Below, one piece after another: positions 40,001 to 50,429 of a DNA stretch of 64,000 nt; position 1 is the first letter of the stretch, and each line of letters starts with the position of its first letter. This DNA comes from Hetaerina americana. Its lineage: Eukaryota > Arthropoda > Insecta > Odonata > Calopterygidae. Location of the stretch: assembly GCA_022747635.1 (NCBI GenBank), contig JAKTNV010000024.1, forward strand, positions 1,488,001 to 1,552,000, read 5' to 3'. Position numbers and translations under genes: made by a program. The notes under the pieces are model-generated. The model was given only the letters and a program-made list of their open reading frames with translations. It was not told the origin of the DNA and did not search any database.

Positions 40001-40404
40001 TAGGGGACATTTTTCACCTGCATGTGGGATTGCATAATATTTAATACGCTTTCCAATTTTTCCACCCAAGTTGCATGGGAAAGCAGGTCCTCATAATGGT
40101 TCATTATCTGGAACCTCAATTCTTGATCTAGGAGAGCTATTCCCTCAGATAATTTCGATATTTGGTCAGGGACAGCAATACCTTTAGTTAAATGTTGCGC
40201 ATTGTTTTTTACATCAAATTCACCATCTATAAATACTCGAAGAAAGTCTACAGAAAGAGAGGAATTGAGAAAATCTCACGATTAAAAGTGAACTACTTCA
40301 TGAAAACTGGTAATATCGCTATTTAAACGAATACGAGACAAGATTATATTTCAGTTTTACTAACCATCCTCTTCTAATCTCTGCCAAACATTGATTTCAC
40401 CCAT
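12885..40404 (-). CDS. COG5: Conserved oligomeric Golgi complex subunit 5 (complete, 14 coding exons)
   Basis: COG5 is a subunit of the eight-part COG tether (lobe B with COG6-8) that captures vesicles recycling Golgi glycosylation enzymes. Joining 14 phase-consistent exons gives 2637 nt and 878 residues, close to the human protein of about 840-860. Recognisable family blocks in order: EDDFLRVFIDGEFDVKNNAQ (13-32), LEQELRFQ-like helix and HEDLLSHAT-type block (about 50-70), SSIERLRAQVVEPYRR, DTLRRIFRALLLSKRLQ, VCTALEVYAHLGQLG (210-224), FRASLWSSLEKM, SSAFVKQALENEYPKFLRLY, YLTSSMSRLYDP, SRKVSKNVKNALKL, MHNEDFSG, SPYMKELQRFLSRV, FMRHACLVRPVGAGG, FARGPTELLSPYE and the C-terminal HPVYPIMVAVLQE. 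Odd: a Gly/Ser/Pro-rich insert in exon 8. Introns hold many transposons. Confidence 0.97.
13140..13640 (+). pseudogene. Possible RTE/L1-like non-LTR fossil in COG5 intron 13
   Basis: Purine-rich sequence whose plus translation, with stops, includes segments such as DIWKKYLE-LNGK. These resemble the linker upstream of RT in the element at 54150. Very degraded; weak call. Confidence 0.3.
13848..15283 (-). mobile_element. 5'-truncated non-LTR (LINE) retrotransposon
   Basis: ORF2 3' part (15225-14086) is followed by a 3' UTR to a short (TGTAAA)n tail near 13848-13862. The 5' end breaks at a triplet-repeat tract (15285-15330). Sits in COG5 intron 13 in the same orientation as the gene. 5' truncation and a microsatellite-like tail are typical of target-primed reverse transcription. 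Confidence 0.8.
14086..15225 (-). pseudogene. LINE reverse transcriptase, N-terminally truncated but open for 379 codons
   Basis: Contains RT blocks: VIVDFSAAFDRVPHDKLL (finger/palm), [21 protein letters not shown], catalytic FADD (IRLFADDCIIYRR), and the thumb motif KYLGIYLTRDLGW. It ends in the CR1/Jockey-type C-terminal domain (YKALVIPILEYSSIVWDPY, VQRKAARYV). The frame continues upstream of the first Met to about 15281 (HQHGFRTGYSCETQLL). It lacks the endonuclease and RT start, so it cannot move alone. The long open frame marks a young copy. Confidence 0.85.
15285..15345. repeat. Triplet microsatellite (TAC/TAA)n
   Basis: Imperfect ACT/AAT repeats at the 5' breakpoint of the LINE copy. 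Confidence 0.7.
15936..16178 (-). CDS. COG5: COG5 exon 13
   Basis: Acceptor TTTCAAAG, donor GTTAGT. Encodes LRSLRPIIL and FARGPTELLSPYE. Confidence 0.94.
16424..16532 (-). CDS. COG5: COG5 exon 12
   Basis: Acceptor CTGTTTCAG, donor GTAAAA. Encodes LFMRHACLVRPVGAGGRIKL and ASDFTQ. Confidence 0.94.
16533..18689. other. COG5 intron 11, left part
   Basis: AT-rich intronic sequence. Short frames at 17756-17962 and 18338-18568 show no recognisable family. Confidence 0.4.
18690..19480 (-). pseudogene. Tigger/pogo-type transposase remnant, C-terminal part
   Basis: Minus translation from about 19050 to 18720 gives HLAVIPGGLTSQVQPLDVSS, then NKPF and a C-terminal tail. This is the Jerky/Tigger transposase region around the last catalytic residues (AVIPGGLTS-LQPLDVSVNKPF). 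Interrupted by stops. Confidence 0.65.
20037..20305 (-). repeat. tRNA-derived SINE
   Basis: Nearly full length. On the minus strand the head at 20300-20235 reads GTAGTCCAGAG...AGAG...GGACTAC and a B-box-like segment. The core (CTTCCTGGGAAACCATACC) follows, and the 3' end is TGTGTTTATGG. Same family as 23369-23660 and 49053-49316. Confidence 0.75.
20385..21974 (-). mobile_element. Tigger-like DNA transposon, internally degraded
   Basis: Ends CAGTGGAACC (plus, 20385) and CAATGGAATG (minus, from 21974) are each flanked by TA, the pogo/Tigger target duplication. Inside, a minus-strand transposase N-terminal part is frameshifted over 21700-20736. Confidence 0.65.
20736..21261 (-). pseudogene. Tigger transposase remnant, N-terminal/early catalytic part
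   Basis: Two overlapping frames encode the CENP-B-type HTH end (RFWCEKFTRSTSIHSVVRHG) and the first DDE block (YHPQKVFNSDNMGLFWKKIP; the usual VFNVDETGLFWKK is altered after the Asp). Frameshifted and therefore inactive. Confidence 0.7.
21975..22825. other. COG5 intron 11, right part
   Basis: AT-rich; no feature recognised apart from splice sites of exon 11. Confidence 0.4.
22826..22957 (-). CDS. COG5: COG5 exon 11
   Basis: Acceptor TTACACAG, donor GTAGGG. Encodes SPYMKELQRFLSRVASDYL. Confidence 0.93.
23369..23660 (-). repeat. tRNA-derived SINE
   Basis: Minus-strand head with GTAGTCGAGGGGTAGAGCAT and GGACTACCGACCGGAGGG (A-box and anticodon-like arm). Core and 3' end match the copies at 20037 and 49053. 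Lies in COG5 intron 10. Confidence 0.8.
23727..24021 (-). CDS. COG5: COG5 exon 10
   Basis: Acceptor AATTTGCAG, donor GTAAGT. Ends in IIQPLLDSVSEAIKAILCTM and HNEDFSG. Confidence 0.95.
24331..24464 (-). CDS. COG5: COG5 exon 9
   Basis: Acceptor TTTTTCTAG, donor GTAGGA. Contains SRKVSKNVKNALKLF and the ASATQVIG block. Confidence 0.94.
25220..25477 (-). CDS. COG5: COG5 exon 8
   Basis: Acceptor TTGTCTTCAG, donor GTGAAT. FETAYLTSSMSRLYDP is followed by a low-complexity Gly/Ser/Pro insert of about 40 residues, then DLFVRTI. Confidence 0.93.
25857..26060 (-). repeat. tRNA-derived SINE, head missing
   Basis: 3' end and core match the copy at 23369; it stops at the core/head boundary near 26060, so it is 5'-truncated. 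Confidence 0.75.
26679..26773. repeat. Short foldback with hammerhead-like cores
   Basis: Arms 26679-26726 and 26733-26773 pair (ATTGCTGGG...CTGGCATTGCAGT). On the minus strand the left arm reads CTGAAGA, a spacer with CTGCAATGCCAG, then GAAACTGTTG. The right arm has a decayed version (CAGAAG...AAAACTGTCG). Confidence 0.5.
26853..27024. repeat. Foldback with nested hammerhead-like cores
   Basis: Arms of about 80 bp meet at GCGCA. At the centre, plus 26937-26963 reads CTAATGACAATGC, GCA, GCATTGAAACC: near-consensus core with a closed stem II. At the outer edge, minus 27024-27000 reads CTGATGAGGG...GAAAC. Confidence 0.55.
27800..28552 (+). mobile_element. mariner derivative, internally deleted, with intact terminal repeats
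   Basis: Terminal inverted repeats CGAGGGTCATCCGGAAAGTA and its reverse complement extend about 31 bp, including the CGTTCG block. Both are flanked by TA, giving a 753-bp element. The transposase gene has lost its catalytic D,D34D core between about 28335 and 28345. Inserted in COG5 intron 7 antisense to the gene. Near-perfect ends suggest recent mobility supplied in trans. Confidence 0.9.
27961..28359 (+). pseudogene. mariner transposase N-terminal DNA-binding domain (132 aa)
   Basis: ATG at 27961 opens 132 codons beginning MFKKIENAASCEVRAVIKF. They carry the two helix-turn-helix motifs of mariner transposases (first HTH with DIHRQLKEVYG and VRRWCRNFN; then GRPSVITDQL linker; second HTH VTIDDICEHF). 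The frame ends at TGA just past KICARWVPR, where the catalytic domain normally begins. The C-terminal tail (GIQKLVTRYDKCLN...GDYVEK) survives out of frame at 28335-28453. It could bind the element ends but cannot cut. Confidence 0.85.
28811..30385 (-). mobile_element. mariner element, full length but degenerate, with internal duplication
   Basis: Ends CGAGGTCCGTTGAAAAAGTT and, on minus, TGAGGTATATTC...GCTGAACTTTTT are imperfect inverted repeats flanked by TA (1575 bp). Minus-strand transposase fragments: N-terminal KEQHCSVKFYMKHYKSLMEI, GRPRVCRKI linker, LTLRELAEKCGI HTH, and the catalytic HHGN block (normally HHDN). A segment of about 258 bp is duplicated (28970-29230 and 29228-29490). Confidence 0.8.
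30724..30913 (-). CDS. COG5: COG5 exon 7
   Basis: Acceptor TCTGTTTAG, donor GTGAGT. Contains SSAFVKQALENEYPKFLRLY and DLWRRL. Confidence 0.94.
31000..32090. other. COG5 intron 6, part without recognised elements
   Basis: AT-rich; no coding or repeat identity seen before the mariner fossil that starts near 32095. Confidence 0.35.
32095..32945 (+). pseudogene. mariner transposase fossil
   Basis: Plus-strand translation with many stops shows KGLTSK-IKAESDEVHDTSAP, AGKMMATVF-DSY-IIY, RKKCPHLEKKN, LKTWLGRNLFMSNKKV and ANTDAYFEDLLK, the mariner order from HTH to C-terminus. The right end TTATTGAACAACC near 32930-32945 is a plausible TIR remnant; the left end is not clear. Confidence 0.65.
33000..34824. 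other. COG5 intron 6, remaining AT-rich part
   Basis: No gene, repeat or element recognised; small open frames on the minus strand look like chance. Confidence 0.35.
34825..35094 (-). CDS. COG5: COG5 exon 6
   Basis: Acceptor TTTTACAAAG, donor GTAAGC. Contains GGPGRAVIPAAGN and FRASLWSSLEKM, closely matching the human linker and helix. Confidence 0.93.
35150..35450 (-). repeat. tRNA-derived SINE, second family
   Basis: Minus-strand head 35450-35385: GGGGTCGAGATGGTGCAGTG and TCCGGGTTCAATTCCCGG (A and B boxes). A different body follows (CCGTCGGATGGGACGTTAAA, GGTCGCC) and ends near a (TAG)n tail at 35143-35155. Confidence 0.75.
36189..36542 (+). CDS. Unassigned hydrophobic 117-aa ORF in COG5 intron 5
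   Basis: Intronless frame starting MEENNTNDGSIFAFNNLIHI and rich in Phe/Ile/Leu/Tyr, with three to four likely membrane segments (about residues 16-40, 48-70, 80-105). It faintly recalls the sterol O-acyltransferase membrane region in the spacing of F..L, F..VV and PYFF, but no catalytic Asn/His is visible. In AT-rich DNA such a frame may be chance. No promoter or neighbouring exon supports it. Confidence 0.15.
   Translation: MEENNTNDGSIFAFNNLIHIIANFSIVVILKNAIQFQPYFFNYSTVSLLKTFLFYYLIAPIFHLFAYFIIKLYNKLHFLWISHAILLILINIYFNLSLFLSLQQVKKFHYNHFLLGL
37148..37328 (-). CDS. COG5: COG5 exon 5
   Basis: Acceptor AAATTAG after a T-rich tract, donor GTATAC. Begins VCTALEVYAHLGQLG and ends in a Ser-rich linker. 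Confidence 0.92.
37429..37917. other. COG5 intron 4, part without recognised elements
   Basis: AT-rich and unremarkable. Confidence 0.35.
37918..38105 (+). repeat. tRNA-derived SINE, diverged
   Basis: Head GGGTTGAGTGCTGGGCTGTG with B box CTGGTTCGATTTCAG, followed by a shortened body. Lies in COG5 intron 4 antisense. Confidence 0.6.
38455..38640 (+). repeat. tRNA-derived SINE, diverged
   Basis: Head TAGTTCATTGGGTAGAGCGC, then CACCTTCACCTTTACCCAAG and a decayed core (CTTCTTGGGAAAATGG). Confidence 0.6.
38844..38986 (-). CDS. COG5: COG5 exon 4
   Basis: Acceptor AATTGCAG, donor GTAAAC. Residues 162-209, with the DLSGIDIVD and KFMLGQGLKSQN blocks. Confidence 0.92.
39700..39913 (-). CDS. COG5: COG5 exon 3
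   Basis: Acceptor TATTTGCAG, donor GTTAGT. Contains the conserved VVEPYRR and DTLRRIFRALLLSKRLQ helices. Confidence 0.94.
40018..40247 (-). CDS. COG5: COG5 exon 2
   Basis: Acceptor TTTCTGTAG, donor GTGAAA. Residues 14-90: the DFLRVFIDGEFDVK block and the first helical bundle. Confidence 0.93.
40365..40404 (-). CDS. COG5: COG5 exon 1 (start codon)
   Basis: ATG at 40404; encodes MGEINVWQRLEED and ends phase 1 at donor GTTAGT. Confidence 0.88.
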
Positions 40405-40520
40405 TTTTTAAAAAAATTAAGCCACACAGCAGACGAACGGGATATTCATACCATCCAACAACAACACTTAACTGCCACTTGTACAAATTTACCGCCAGTC
40501 TGGCCAACACTTCAAACTGA
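40405..40520 (-). promoter_or_regulatory. COG5: COG5 5' UTR/promoter region
   Basis: Immediately upstream of the COG5 ATG. No TATA box or clear initiator recognised; called by position only. Confidence 0.3.
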
Positions 40521-43093
40521 TTTCTGCATTGTCTGACAATTGACTGCCCGAATAAAAAACAGTGATTCTTCCAATATTCCTATCGTTGATATAATGAAAG
40601 GAAAATGGAAGATTTTAGCTTGCTCTTTTCAAATGATTAAATCAATATCTTTATCTTACAGAATATTAAATGCGTCACTTGAGTGTGCACATTCTGATAT
40701 ACCTCAATGTGGCAGGTATTTCATTTGAGGAATAAATGCGGCTAATTCGAAAATTAATACGGAACCATAGTTAAATAACTTACAAAAGGGCATTGGTTAA
40801 CATATAAATGTAAAAATTGTTGAGATTATTTTACACAAGAAAAAAACCCGCGGCCTCTATTTAATGTAGTTGAACAAAGGATGTTTTTCAATTTTCCTTC
40901 TCAATTGTAAGATGATTACCACCACCTTAATGTCTTTTAATTGATGTTTTCTCTTGAAATCCGTTTTAATCAAATATTTCCGTGCAGCATTCATATTTAA
41001 TTTAGCAATTATTTGAAATTTGTCTTTTTTCTCAACAAACTTAAGTCAATAAAATCATTGGGTATTAAAGATGGTAAGATACTTAAAAAAACAATTTGTA
41101 CACTCCACCATGTCATCCTCAACTTTTACTCGAATGAAATGTTAAAAATTTGCCCAAAAATTTCAAGATATTACTAATATTTCTTCAACAAGACATTATG
41201 AAAACACAGTGCTTCTCTAAGAATCCTTATAAAATATTGTATTTGATGAATTTATCATGTCGTCAGTAAAAGCAGCTTAAGCACAAATAATGGAATTCAA
41301 CAGGTGAGAAATGAGTTTTCTTACATTGGAACAGTTTCATTTATTTATGAAGCTTAAGAACAAACGGTGTGGGCTCACACCGACAAAACCGATTTAGCCT
41401 ATGATTTTGTTTGGTTTGGTACTATTCGTTTCAAGTATCATTTATTTTTCTGTGTATTAAAAGGTAGTAAGCAGCACTACCTATGTCCAAGTAAAGTTAT
41501 TTGAAAGAGGAGGGTCCAGGAAAAATATGGCTTATTTATTATACTAAAGAAAATAAATAAGTGCAAAAGAGATGGCAAGGGGCAATTCTTAAAATATATA
41601 TCAAGGCCATTTTTGGTTTTTATTTCCCCCCCCCCCTCATTATGGGTCCTTAATGTATGAAAATCCGCTCTAACATACTTCTTTCATAGTTACCGGTGTC
41701 ATAATTAATATAGGTATTAAAAGTCACCTTTTTATGACAAAAGTTAAGAAAAACTTTTGTACATTTAACTTTACCCAAGGCAGTTTTTTTATTGTTATTA
41801 ACTCCTTATCACTTGAGATAAGTGCTTACCCTGAAACAAAATGACCTTTGTATTCCTATGATATTAAGTGAAATGAAATAAAAACATTTTCAAACTCATC
41901 TAATAAGTTGATGAATGCTTTTATAATTTTTAAGAAAGTTTCAATTGTGATTGTTTCAAAAAAAATCCTTGGTGATAAGGGATAATAAAAATTCTTTTTT
42001 CACAACCTATGGATGTAAAAATATGGTAATAACTTTTACTTCAGATTTTTCCTGGACCCTCCTCATTCAAATAAAGAAGTTTAATCAGATGAGAAAGGAA
42101 TTAGCAGGATTATATACTAAACCACTTGACTCTAAAGCTGTGGAAAACATACGTGTATGTGAGCATAAGCAAATGCAAGAGAAAAATTCTCATGTTTGTC
42201 CACATCCTGGTCTAAAGAGCCGAGAGCCTCTTCTCTCCTTTAAAACCCAAACCCTGTCTTAACAAGTCCCCCATACTTGTTCCTCCCTTTCTCATTAAGG
42301 TTTGCATTGCAGTCAAGGGATATGCCGTTTGCCACTTTCATTGCCTAAACATTACATGGTTGAAAGATGGTTTGGAGTCAAAATAATCATATTAACACAA
42401 GGAAAATAAATATTTTTATAAAAATGATGAAAATTTGAGAAGTTAATTTGTACATTTTAAAGCTTTACTGATGAGTCAACTAAGTGCTACTACAGTGGCC
42501 ACCTGAGGCCATCTGGGTACCACAGCTGAGGGCTAAATTGCATAGTAAATACAATTCCATTTCTTTGTTTCACTTATGGAATTAGAACTGTAACTACATT
42601 AATAAAACTTTTACTTGTAATGTAATTGCCCCCACTTACCTTCACGGCAATGCCAATAAATGTAGACTTCCCAATATACAAGATGGCATGATTCAGGAAT
42701 GCCATTTTCTATGGTGGGCCTATTTTCATAGGTCCACTAGTATCAAGTAATAAAAAATATACTTTATTTTCAGGTGATCCATTCCTTTCTCCTTTACTGA
42801 CCCATTGGGGAGACTTCCTTCCATAGGATTGTATATTTTTATCTGCCATAATGATGACACAAGGTCATGACAATAAAAAACACCCTCAGGCAATACTAAA
42901 AAAATATAATTGGCCCACAGATGATTTTTTTTAATTCTCTGAAAAATCATCCACAAAATAATGCTGGAAATAATATATTTTTTGGCAAAAACTGATGACA
43001 GAAAAATTAAATATTTTGGGTATCTCAAATAAGTTTATGTAAAACTACATATTAGCATTGGCAATCATAAATAGCATAGTGAAAAGCATATTA
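40521..43093. other. Intergenic region upstream of COG5
   Basis: AT-rich, with an 11-12-nt C run at about 41627-41638. A short inverted repeat (41492-41530 with 42044-42076, sharing GAGGAGGGTCCAGGAAAAAT) suggests an unidentified decayed DNA element. No gene seen. Confidence 0.35.
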
Positions 43094-44349
43094 CAAGGGT
43101 GGTTTGAAAAGTTTTAAGAAATATATAAAATAGAAATAAATGAATTACGTCAGGGAAACTTTTATTTTTCAATGTAGTCTCCCTGTACACTAATACAGTC
43201 GGTCCAGTGATGTTCCAATGTCTTGGTCCCATCTTGAAAATTAGATTCCTACAGGCCTGTAAAATACCACTCTATTTTGGCTGTTAGTTCTTTGTTCGAA
43301 GACAATTTCCATCTACTGAGGAAGCTTTTGAGCATGGGGTAGGGTTGAAAATCTGATGGAGTCAAATCAGGCAGGTTTGGTATCAATTTATACCCTAGGC
43401 GATGTATTTTTGCCATGGTAACAACACATATGCAGGTGTCCATTGTCTTGATGAAAGATGACCATTTTCCTAGCCAAACCTGGCCTTCTTTCATGTATGT
43501 TTTGTGGTGTTTGATCCAGGTTAGCATAGCATTGCCCAGTGGGAAGATAATGTATTAGCAGAATCACTTTCACATCCCAGTAAACTAAAGCCATCACGTT
43601 TCCGGCTGACTGTATTGTCTTAGCTTTATTCAGTGGTGTTGAATCAACATGTTTCCACTGTTTTGACAAAATTTATGTCTCTGGGGTAAAATGGTGGACC
43701 CAAGTTTCATCTGTGATCACAAACTGGTGCAGAAAATCTTGTTGTTTGCTCTTTAAACAGGTGAAATATTTTATGGAAATTTCCAATCTGATGCATTTGT
43801 GATCCTGCATGCAGCACCCATCTAGCAGATAATTTTCTCATATCCAATTCCACTGTTAAATTATGATATGCCCATTCAGATAACATTCCTTACAGCTTGA
43901 ATGAGATCTTGCACTTTCAGTCAGCAATCCTCCATGACCATTTAATGCACTTTTTCAATAATTTCTGGGGTAGTGGCACATTTTTTCCGACCACTGCGTG
44001 GATCATCATCTAAGCTGTCCTGACCAAACTTACACTTGTTTGTCCACTATGCAAAAGTTGAATTCAAGGATCAGAGTCCTCTGGAGTGTTCTGAAAGTTG
44101 GCATGAATTTCCTTTGCTTTCATACCATTCTTTGTGAAGTACTTGATAACTGCTTGAACCTCTATTTTTTCCATCTTTGCTGTTCAATACATGCAAACAA
44201 CAGAGAGGCATTCACACTACAGATCTCTTTCCAGAGTAATGACGCATTACATGTTAACTCATTAAGGATTACCTTTTACTATGCAGGAAGCTCATTGTGC
44301 TAGCACTGATATCTGGTGACGATTCTGAGAACCTTTCAAACCACCCACG
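43094..44349 (-). mobile_element. mariner element, full length but degenerate
   Basis: Imperfect terminal repeats (plus CAAGGGTGGTTTGAAAAGTT; minus CGTGGGTGGTTTGAAAGGTT) with TA on the left and a decayed TA on the right. Minus-strand fragments show WKHVDSTPLNKAK, VMALVYWDVK, RRPGLARKMVIFHQDNG (second catalytic Asp region) and LPDLTPSDF. Multiple frameshifts. Confidence 0.8.
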
Positions 44350-47257
44350 CATAATATATGGATTTTCCAAATCGTTTATGGATGACAATTGTTAATAGGA
44401 AAATGAGAACATAAAGTAACCCTATTTTTGTGCCTATTTCTGCACTCCTACCTTAAAACATCATAATTTTAAGTGAGTTCTCACATTTATTATTTTATTA
44501 ATCCATTACAAGACACCTTTGATCTTATTAGGGTAAATTTTAAACTGCATCTTCTTATTACTAAATACCTACTGGCTCAAATATTTGTGCCATATTCAGA
44601 GAACAAAGATAACTTTGGATATTGTTTCAGGGTTTAAATGATGGAAAGAAAAATCATAATGTAAAGTTTATATTTTCTTCAATCATGAATAAAATATATT
44701 ATAAAATGCTTTTGGTGGTAAAAGACTTGACAATTATTAGTCATCATCAACAAATATTATCACAGAAATGTGTACAGTCACCCGTAGTGTTACAACAGCA
44801 CTTCACACTTTCACTTTAAAATATTGCAACATTCACACAGAACAAAGAGATTAATCAATGTCACAAGTTATTCCAAATAAAATTTGCACAAAAGTTGTAA
44901 TTTGATAGCCTCCAATTCTTTTGCAAGTTTCTTGTAATATTTCAGTGAATCATTAGTTCATCAGATAATTCACAATGAAGGAATTATGATTATGGCCACT
45001 ATTTTTCATCATAGATGAAAAAAGGTTAATACTGATATGGCCATAAAATACATTCTTTTGTGCTTGAAAAACGGACACTGCCCTGTAATGAAAACAGAAT
45101 CCACACTCATTTATCAACATATCTAAAAATTAGAATCAATATACCAAGTAATATTAAAATTCATGGTTCCTGCCAACATTGCGTAATATTTAAGGGAAAA
45201 TATTAAGGTCAGTTTTTGTGATTTTTTTTCTTTGCTACAATGGTGTTGGTAACCCAATCCATGAAGTAAGAGTAAAAAATACATGAGTTAGGTTCATTTA
45301 CTTTACAACACACAAACACTTTGAAGTAAAAGCTAATGGATGACATAAAAACTTATGCATTTGAGAGGATAGGGAGATTTAAACAATGGGAAGAACTAGC
45401 ATTTGCTTTTTATATGTCATAATTAGGTAATTTCAGAAGAAAAATTAGTGTAAAATGGTTAAACAGCTCTAAAACTGAACCCATTTCCAACTTGTTAAAG
45501 CTTTTCCAAGGCTGAATATCTCACATTAACATCACATCAGGCAGACACCCAATTGATCACCACATTTGATCAGATATAAGCCAAGACATTTCTTACTTTG
45601 TCATCCCATTGAAAATCGACGTGGCTTTTAGCTGGTTAGGCTAAATTTTTAGACAAACAGTCAACTTCCATATTCATTAGCTGTGAGTAGAACAAAACAG
45701 TAAATGCATGTCTTTACTTCATCAATTCAACTTTTTTGATATTCTTCACAGATCACATTGATTTTCATTCTTTTCTAATCATCATTGTTCATATTACTGT
45801 ATATTAATTTTTTCATCCCTCTTTAGGATTTCATTTTCACAGTAAATTAAAAATGTAACATGAGGTTGTTTTCTTGTCTCCAGTTCATTTACACTTGAGT
45901 GAAGCAGTTAATTGATGTATTATGATGAAAAGTACATTTTAATTTCTTCTAACTACATAATCCTAAAAACATGTGGTGCATTCCACTAAAGAGTGTTACT
46001 TAAAAAATGAAACACATTAAATGCTATTAATTCACTGTAACACAAATGGGTGTACTGTTGTTGCTGGTTTGTGGGATTTGACTTGGTTTCTTTTTAGCAA
46101 AGTAAGAATACTTGGATGAGTCAAATTGATGGAGAGATCTTCCACAAAAGAACTTAGTGTATAAATAGCAATAAGGTGAGCTATCAGTGGTCAGTAGCAT
46201 TTGACTCAATAACCATCAAATTGGACTTACTACTGTATAAACAAAATTATAATATATTAGAACAGAAATTCTTCTATTCTTAAATTTGAATAAATCCTAT
46301 TCCCAAGTAACCTACTGGTTTTTGTTTGGCAAATTATCCACATTTAATATTAATTTGGTTCCAAAAAAAGCAGCTGTCACTCCACAGATTCACTTGTTCG
46401 TTCATGTTTTTCAGATAAATTATCAGGGTTAATTTGAATACTTAATGGTCAGGACAATACAGGAATCGATGGCATTAACTATCCCTTATTTTAATAAATA
46501 AATTTTCTTATTCCAAAAATTGTAAAAATAGCATTTTTTACCATAGTAATAAAAAACCAAACTTGTTGGCTTTTTATGTTTACAATATGATTGGTCACCT
46601 TTTAAAACCCTGGTAAAACGGTTTTCCTAATAATGTAAAGAAGAAAATTATTAGCCAATTCTGAGAGGCAATGGAATCTGTCACTCTGCTTTTATAGGAC
46701 TGAGTACAGAAGAACATGTATTTGACATATCAAATGGAAAGGACAAACAAATTTCAATGCTTAAACCGATAAAAAGCTTATCTAAACTTACAAATCATTA
46801 ACTCAATGAACTAGATATTAGTTGCTGTGCAGAGAAATACATATTACAGAAAAAATAACAATTCCAATACATACAATGTATCCATACTATGTTAAACAAT
46901 CAATTTTGCAGCCAATTCCTGCACATTTTCAACATTGTTGAACATGCAAGAACATTTTCAATCTTGTACTTTCAGTCACAGAAGAACACAATTGGGCAAG
47001 AACTTACAGCAATGTAAGTATACAAACGTACACATTAGGCCAATGGTGTTCAATATTATTGTTCTGCAGGACATACGAATGCTTAAGAATTGCTGGATAT
47101 GTTCCAAATTTCAGCCTTATAATAATATCTACCAAGGCATTCCTAGACTCATACCGTATAAAATATCATCCCCTTTCTAATTGAGCATTTTATTCGTTGG
47201 CTATGTATACAGAAGACACTCCCAAGAATAAAATGCTATCAAAGCATTTATAGCCAC
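44350..47257. other. Intergenic AT-rich stretch
   Basis: No feature recognised on either strand. Confidence 0.4.
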
Positions 47258-47299
47258 CTATTCATGGGCTAGATTCATGTACCTGCCAAGATGGGTCGC

Positions 47300-48977
<1,678 letters not shown>

Positions 48978-49013
48978 ATTGTGCCGCTCGTATGAGTTTT
49001 TCCGTACAATCGT

Positions 49014-49016
<3 letters not shown>

Positions 49017-49052
<36 letters not shown>
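49017..49052. repeat. (AT)n(GT)n microsatellite
   Basis: AT repeats followed by GTGTGTGTG, just before the SINE head. Confidence 0.9.
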
Positions 49053-49055
<3 letters not shown>

Positions 49056-49316
49056 GGTCGCAGTAAGCCAGGGGGTAGAGCGTTGGACTACTGACCAGAA
49101 GGTCCCGGATTCGATTCCCGGTCAAGTCTCTGGGCACCTGCAGCTCCACCCAAGCTATATGGTTTTTTGGGTATCAGATCTTCCTGGGAAACCATAATGG
49201 CACAGGGAAAGGAACTGGCCCCCCTACCCTGATTTGTGAATGTTGGCTTAGTACTGGGTGAATTCAGCCAACATCTACCAAACCGACCTTCGGATTGATT
49301 ACTGCGTTTATGGTTC
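49053..49316 (+). repeat. tRNA-derived SINE, best-preserved copy
   Basis: Full-length reference copy: A box AAGCCAGGGGGTAGAGCG, B box GGATTCGATTCCC, core CAGATCTTCCTGGGAAACCA, and 3' end TGCGTTTATGG. Flanked by (AT)n on both sides. Pol III promoter boxes are intact. Confidence 0.88.
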
Positions 49317-49320
<4 letters not shown>

Positions 49321-49401
<81 letters not shown>

Positions 49402-49425
49402 CGTCAATGTTTTTTGTATACATAC

Positions 49426-49463
<38 letters not shown>
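49321..49463. repeat. (AT)n and (CATA)n microsatellites with inverted flank
   Basis: AT tract 49321-49399, ATAC/CATA repeats about 49420-49440, AT again to 49463. The intervening TCGTCAATGTTTTTTGTATA is nearly inverted at 49464-49483. Confidence 0.9.
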
Positions 49464-49959
49464 GTATACAAAAAACATTGACTATCATTTATTTTATTTT
49501 GGAATGGAGTGTAATAGCGTATTTGACATTACTTTATATTTTCAATTAATCTCGTTTTATGAGAAAGATTCCAGAAATAATTATGCTCGTTAAGAGAAGT
49601 TTTTAGAAAGAGTCATAGTATATTTTATGTTCAATCAATTCTTACTCTTTACTCTCAGTTCCAAGAAAAAATTGGGTGACCTTAGATTTTTGAATGCACC
49701 TCGTATGATCTATAAAACTGAGGAAAATACTTAACTTCTCTGAATATCCACAACTATCACATAAATTTGTCAATAACTACCAAAGTAATGGTTGTCTCTC
49801 CTTAAATATTGTTAGCATTGAAATAAAATGTGGCACCTAATAAAATACTGAAGTTCAGTATAAAATACAAATAGGCTTTGGCAATGAGGTATGTTTTCAA
49901 CCTACAAAGATTACGACCTTTGATTGGCGATAAATTTCTGATGATTTCATTAAATGCAA

Positions 49960-50140
49960 AGTAAGATGTCTCATCATGGTAGATGGAGCAGATTTGAGTC
50001 ATTTTCATGTTGTTTTCAGATCCATCAGGGGAGGAAGAAACTTTGCTCATCCTAAGTCTATGATGAGGCATACCATGAAACTTCTTATGCACAGTTAAGT
50101 CAGATGTAGTGCAATGTAGTGCTTCACAATATGAGTACCC
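49960..50140 (-). pseudogene. Possible decayed C2H2 zinc-finger exon
   Basis: In a 132-codon minus frame the segment YSYCEALHCTTSDLTVHKKF followed by H has correct C-x12-H-x3-H spacing, but the first Cys is Tyr. The surrounding frame shows no further finger. Perhaps a retrocopy or dead exon; weak. Confidence 0.25.
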
Positions 50141-50429
50141 AAGTTCAAGATATCTACCCTTCTGTAGGCAGAGATGTGGATATAGTGCAGATTCTTTCAT
50201 TGCTCCTGGAAACAGATAAGAGGCTTCAATTGAGAATTATGGAATCTACTAGGATTAAATTTCATTTCATGAAGTTACTGACAACAATTAACCATATGGA
50301 AATGAATACATTGATTTTTACCAAAATAGCATCCACTCCAAGACAGGAATTTGGCTTTGGCCAGAGCCATCATTTAGTTGCTCCAACAAAACAATTTTCT
50401 AGACAGAACTCCAATTATTTCAATTAGCA

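Noticed and set aside
40540..40728. Plus-strand 62-codon frame upstream of COG5
   Set aside because: No homology, no splice partners; looks like chance in intergenic DNA.
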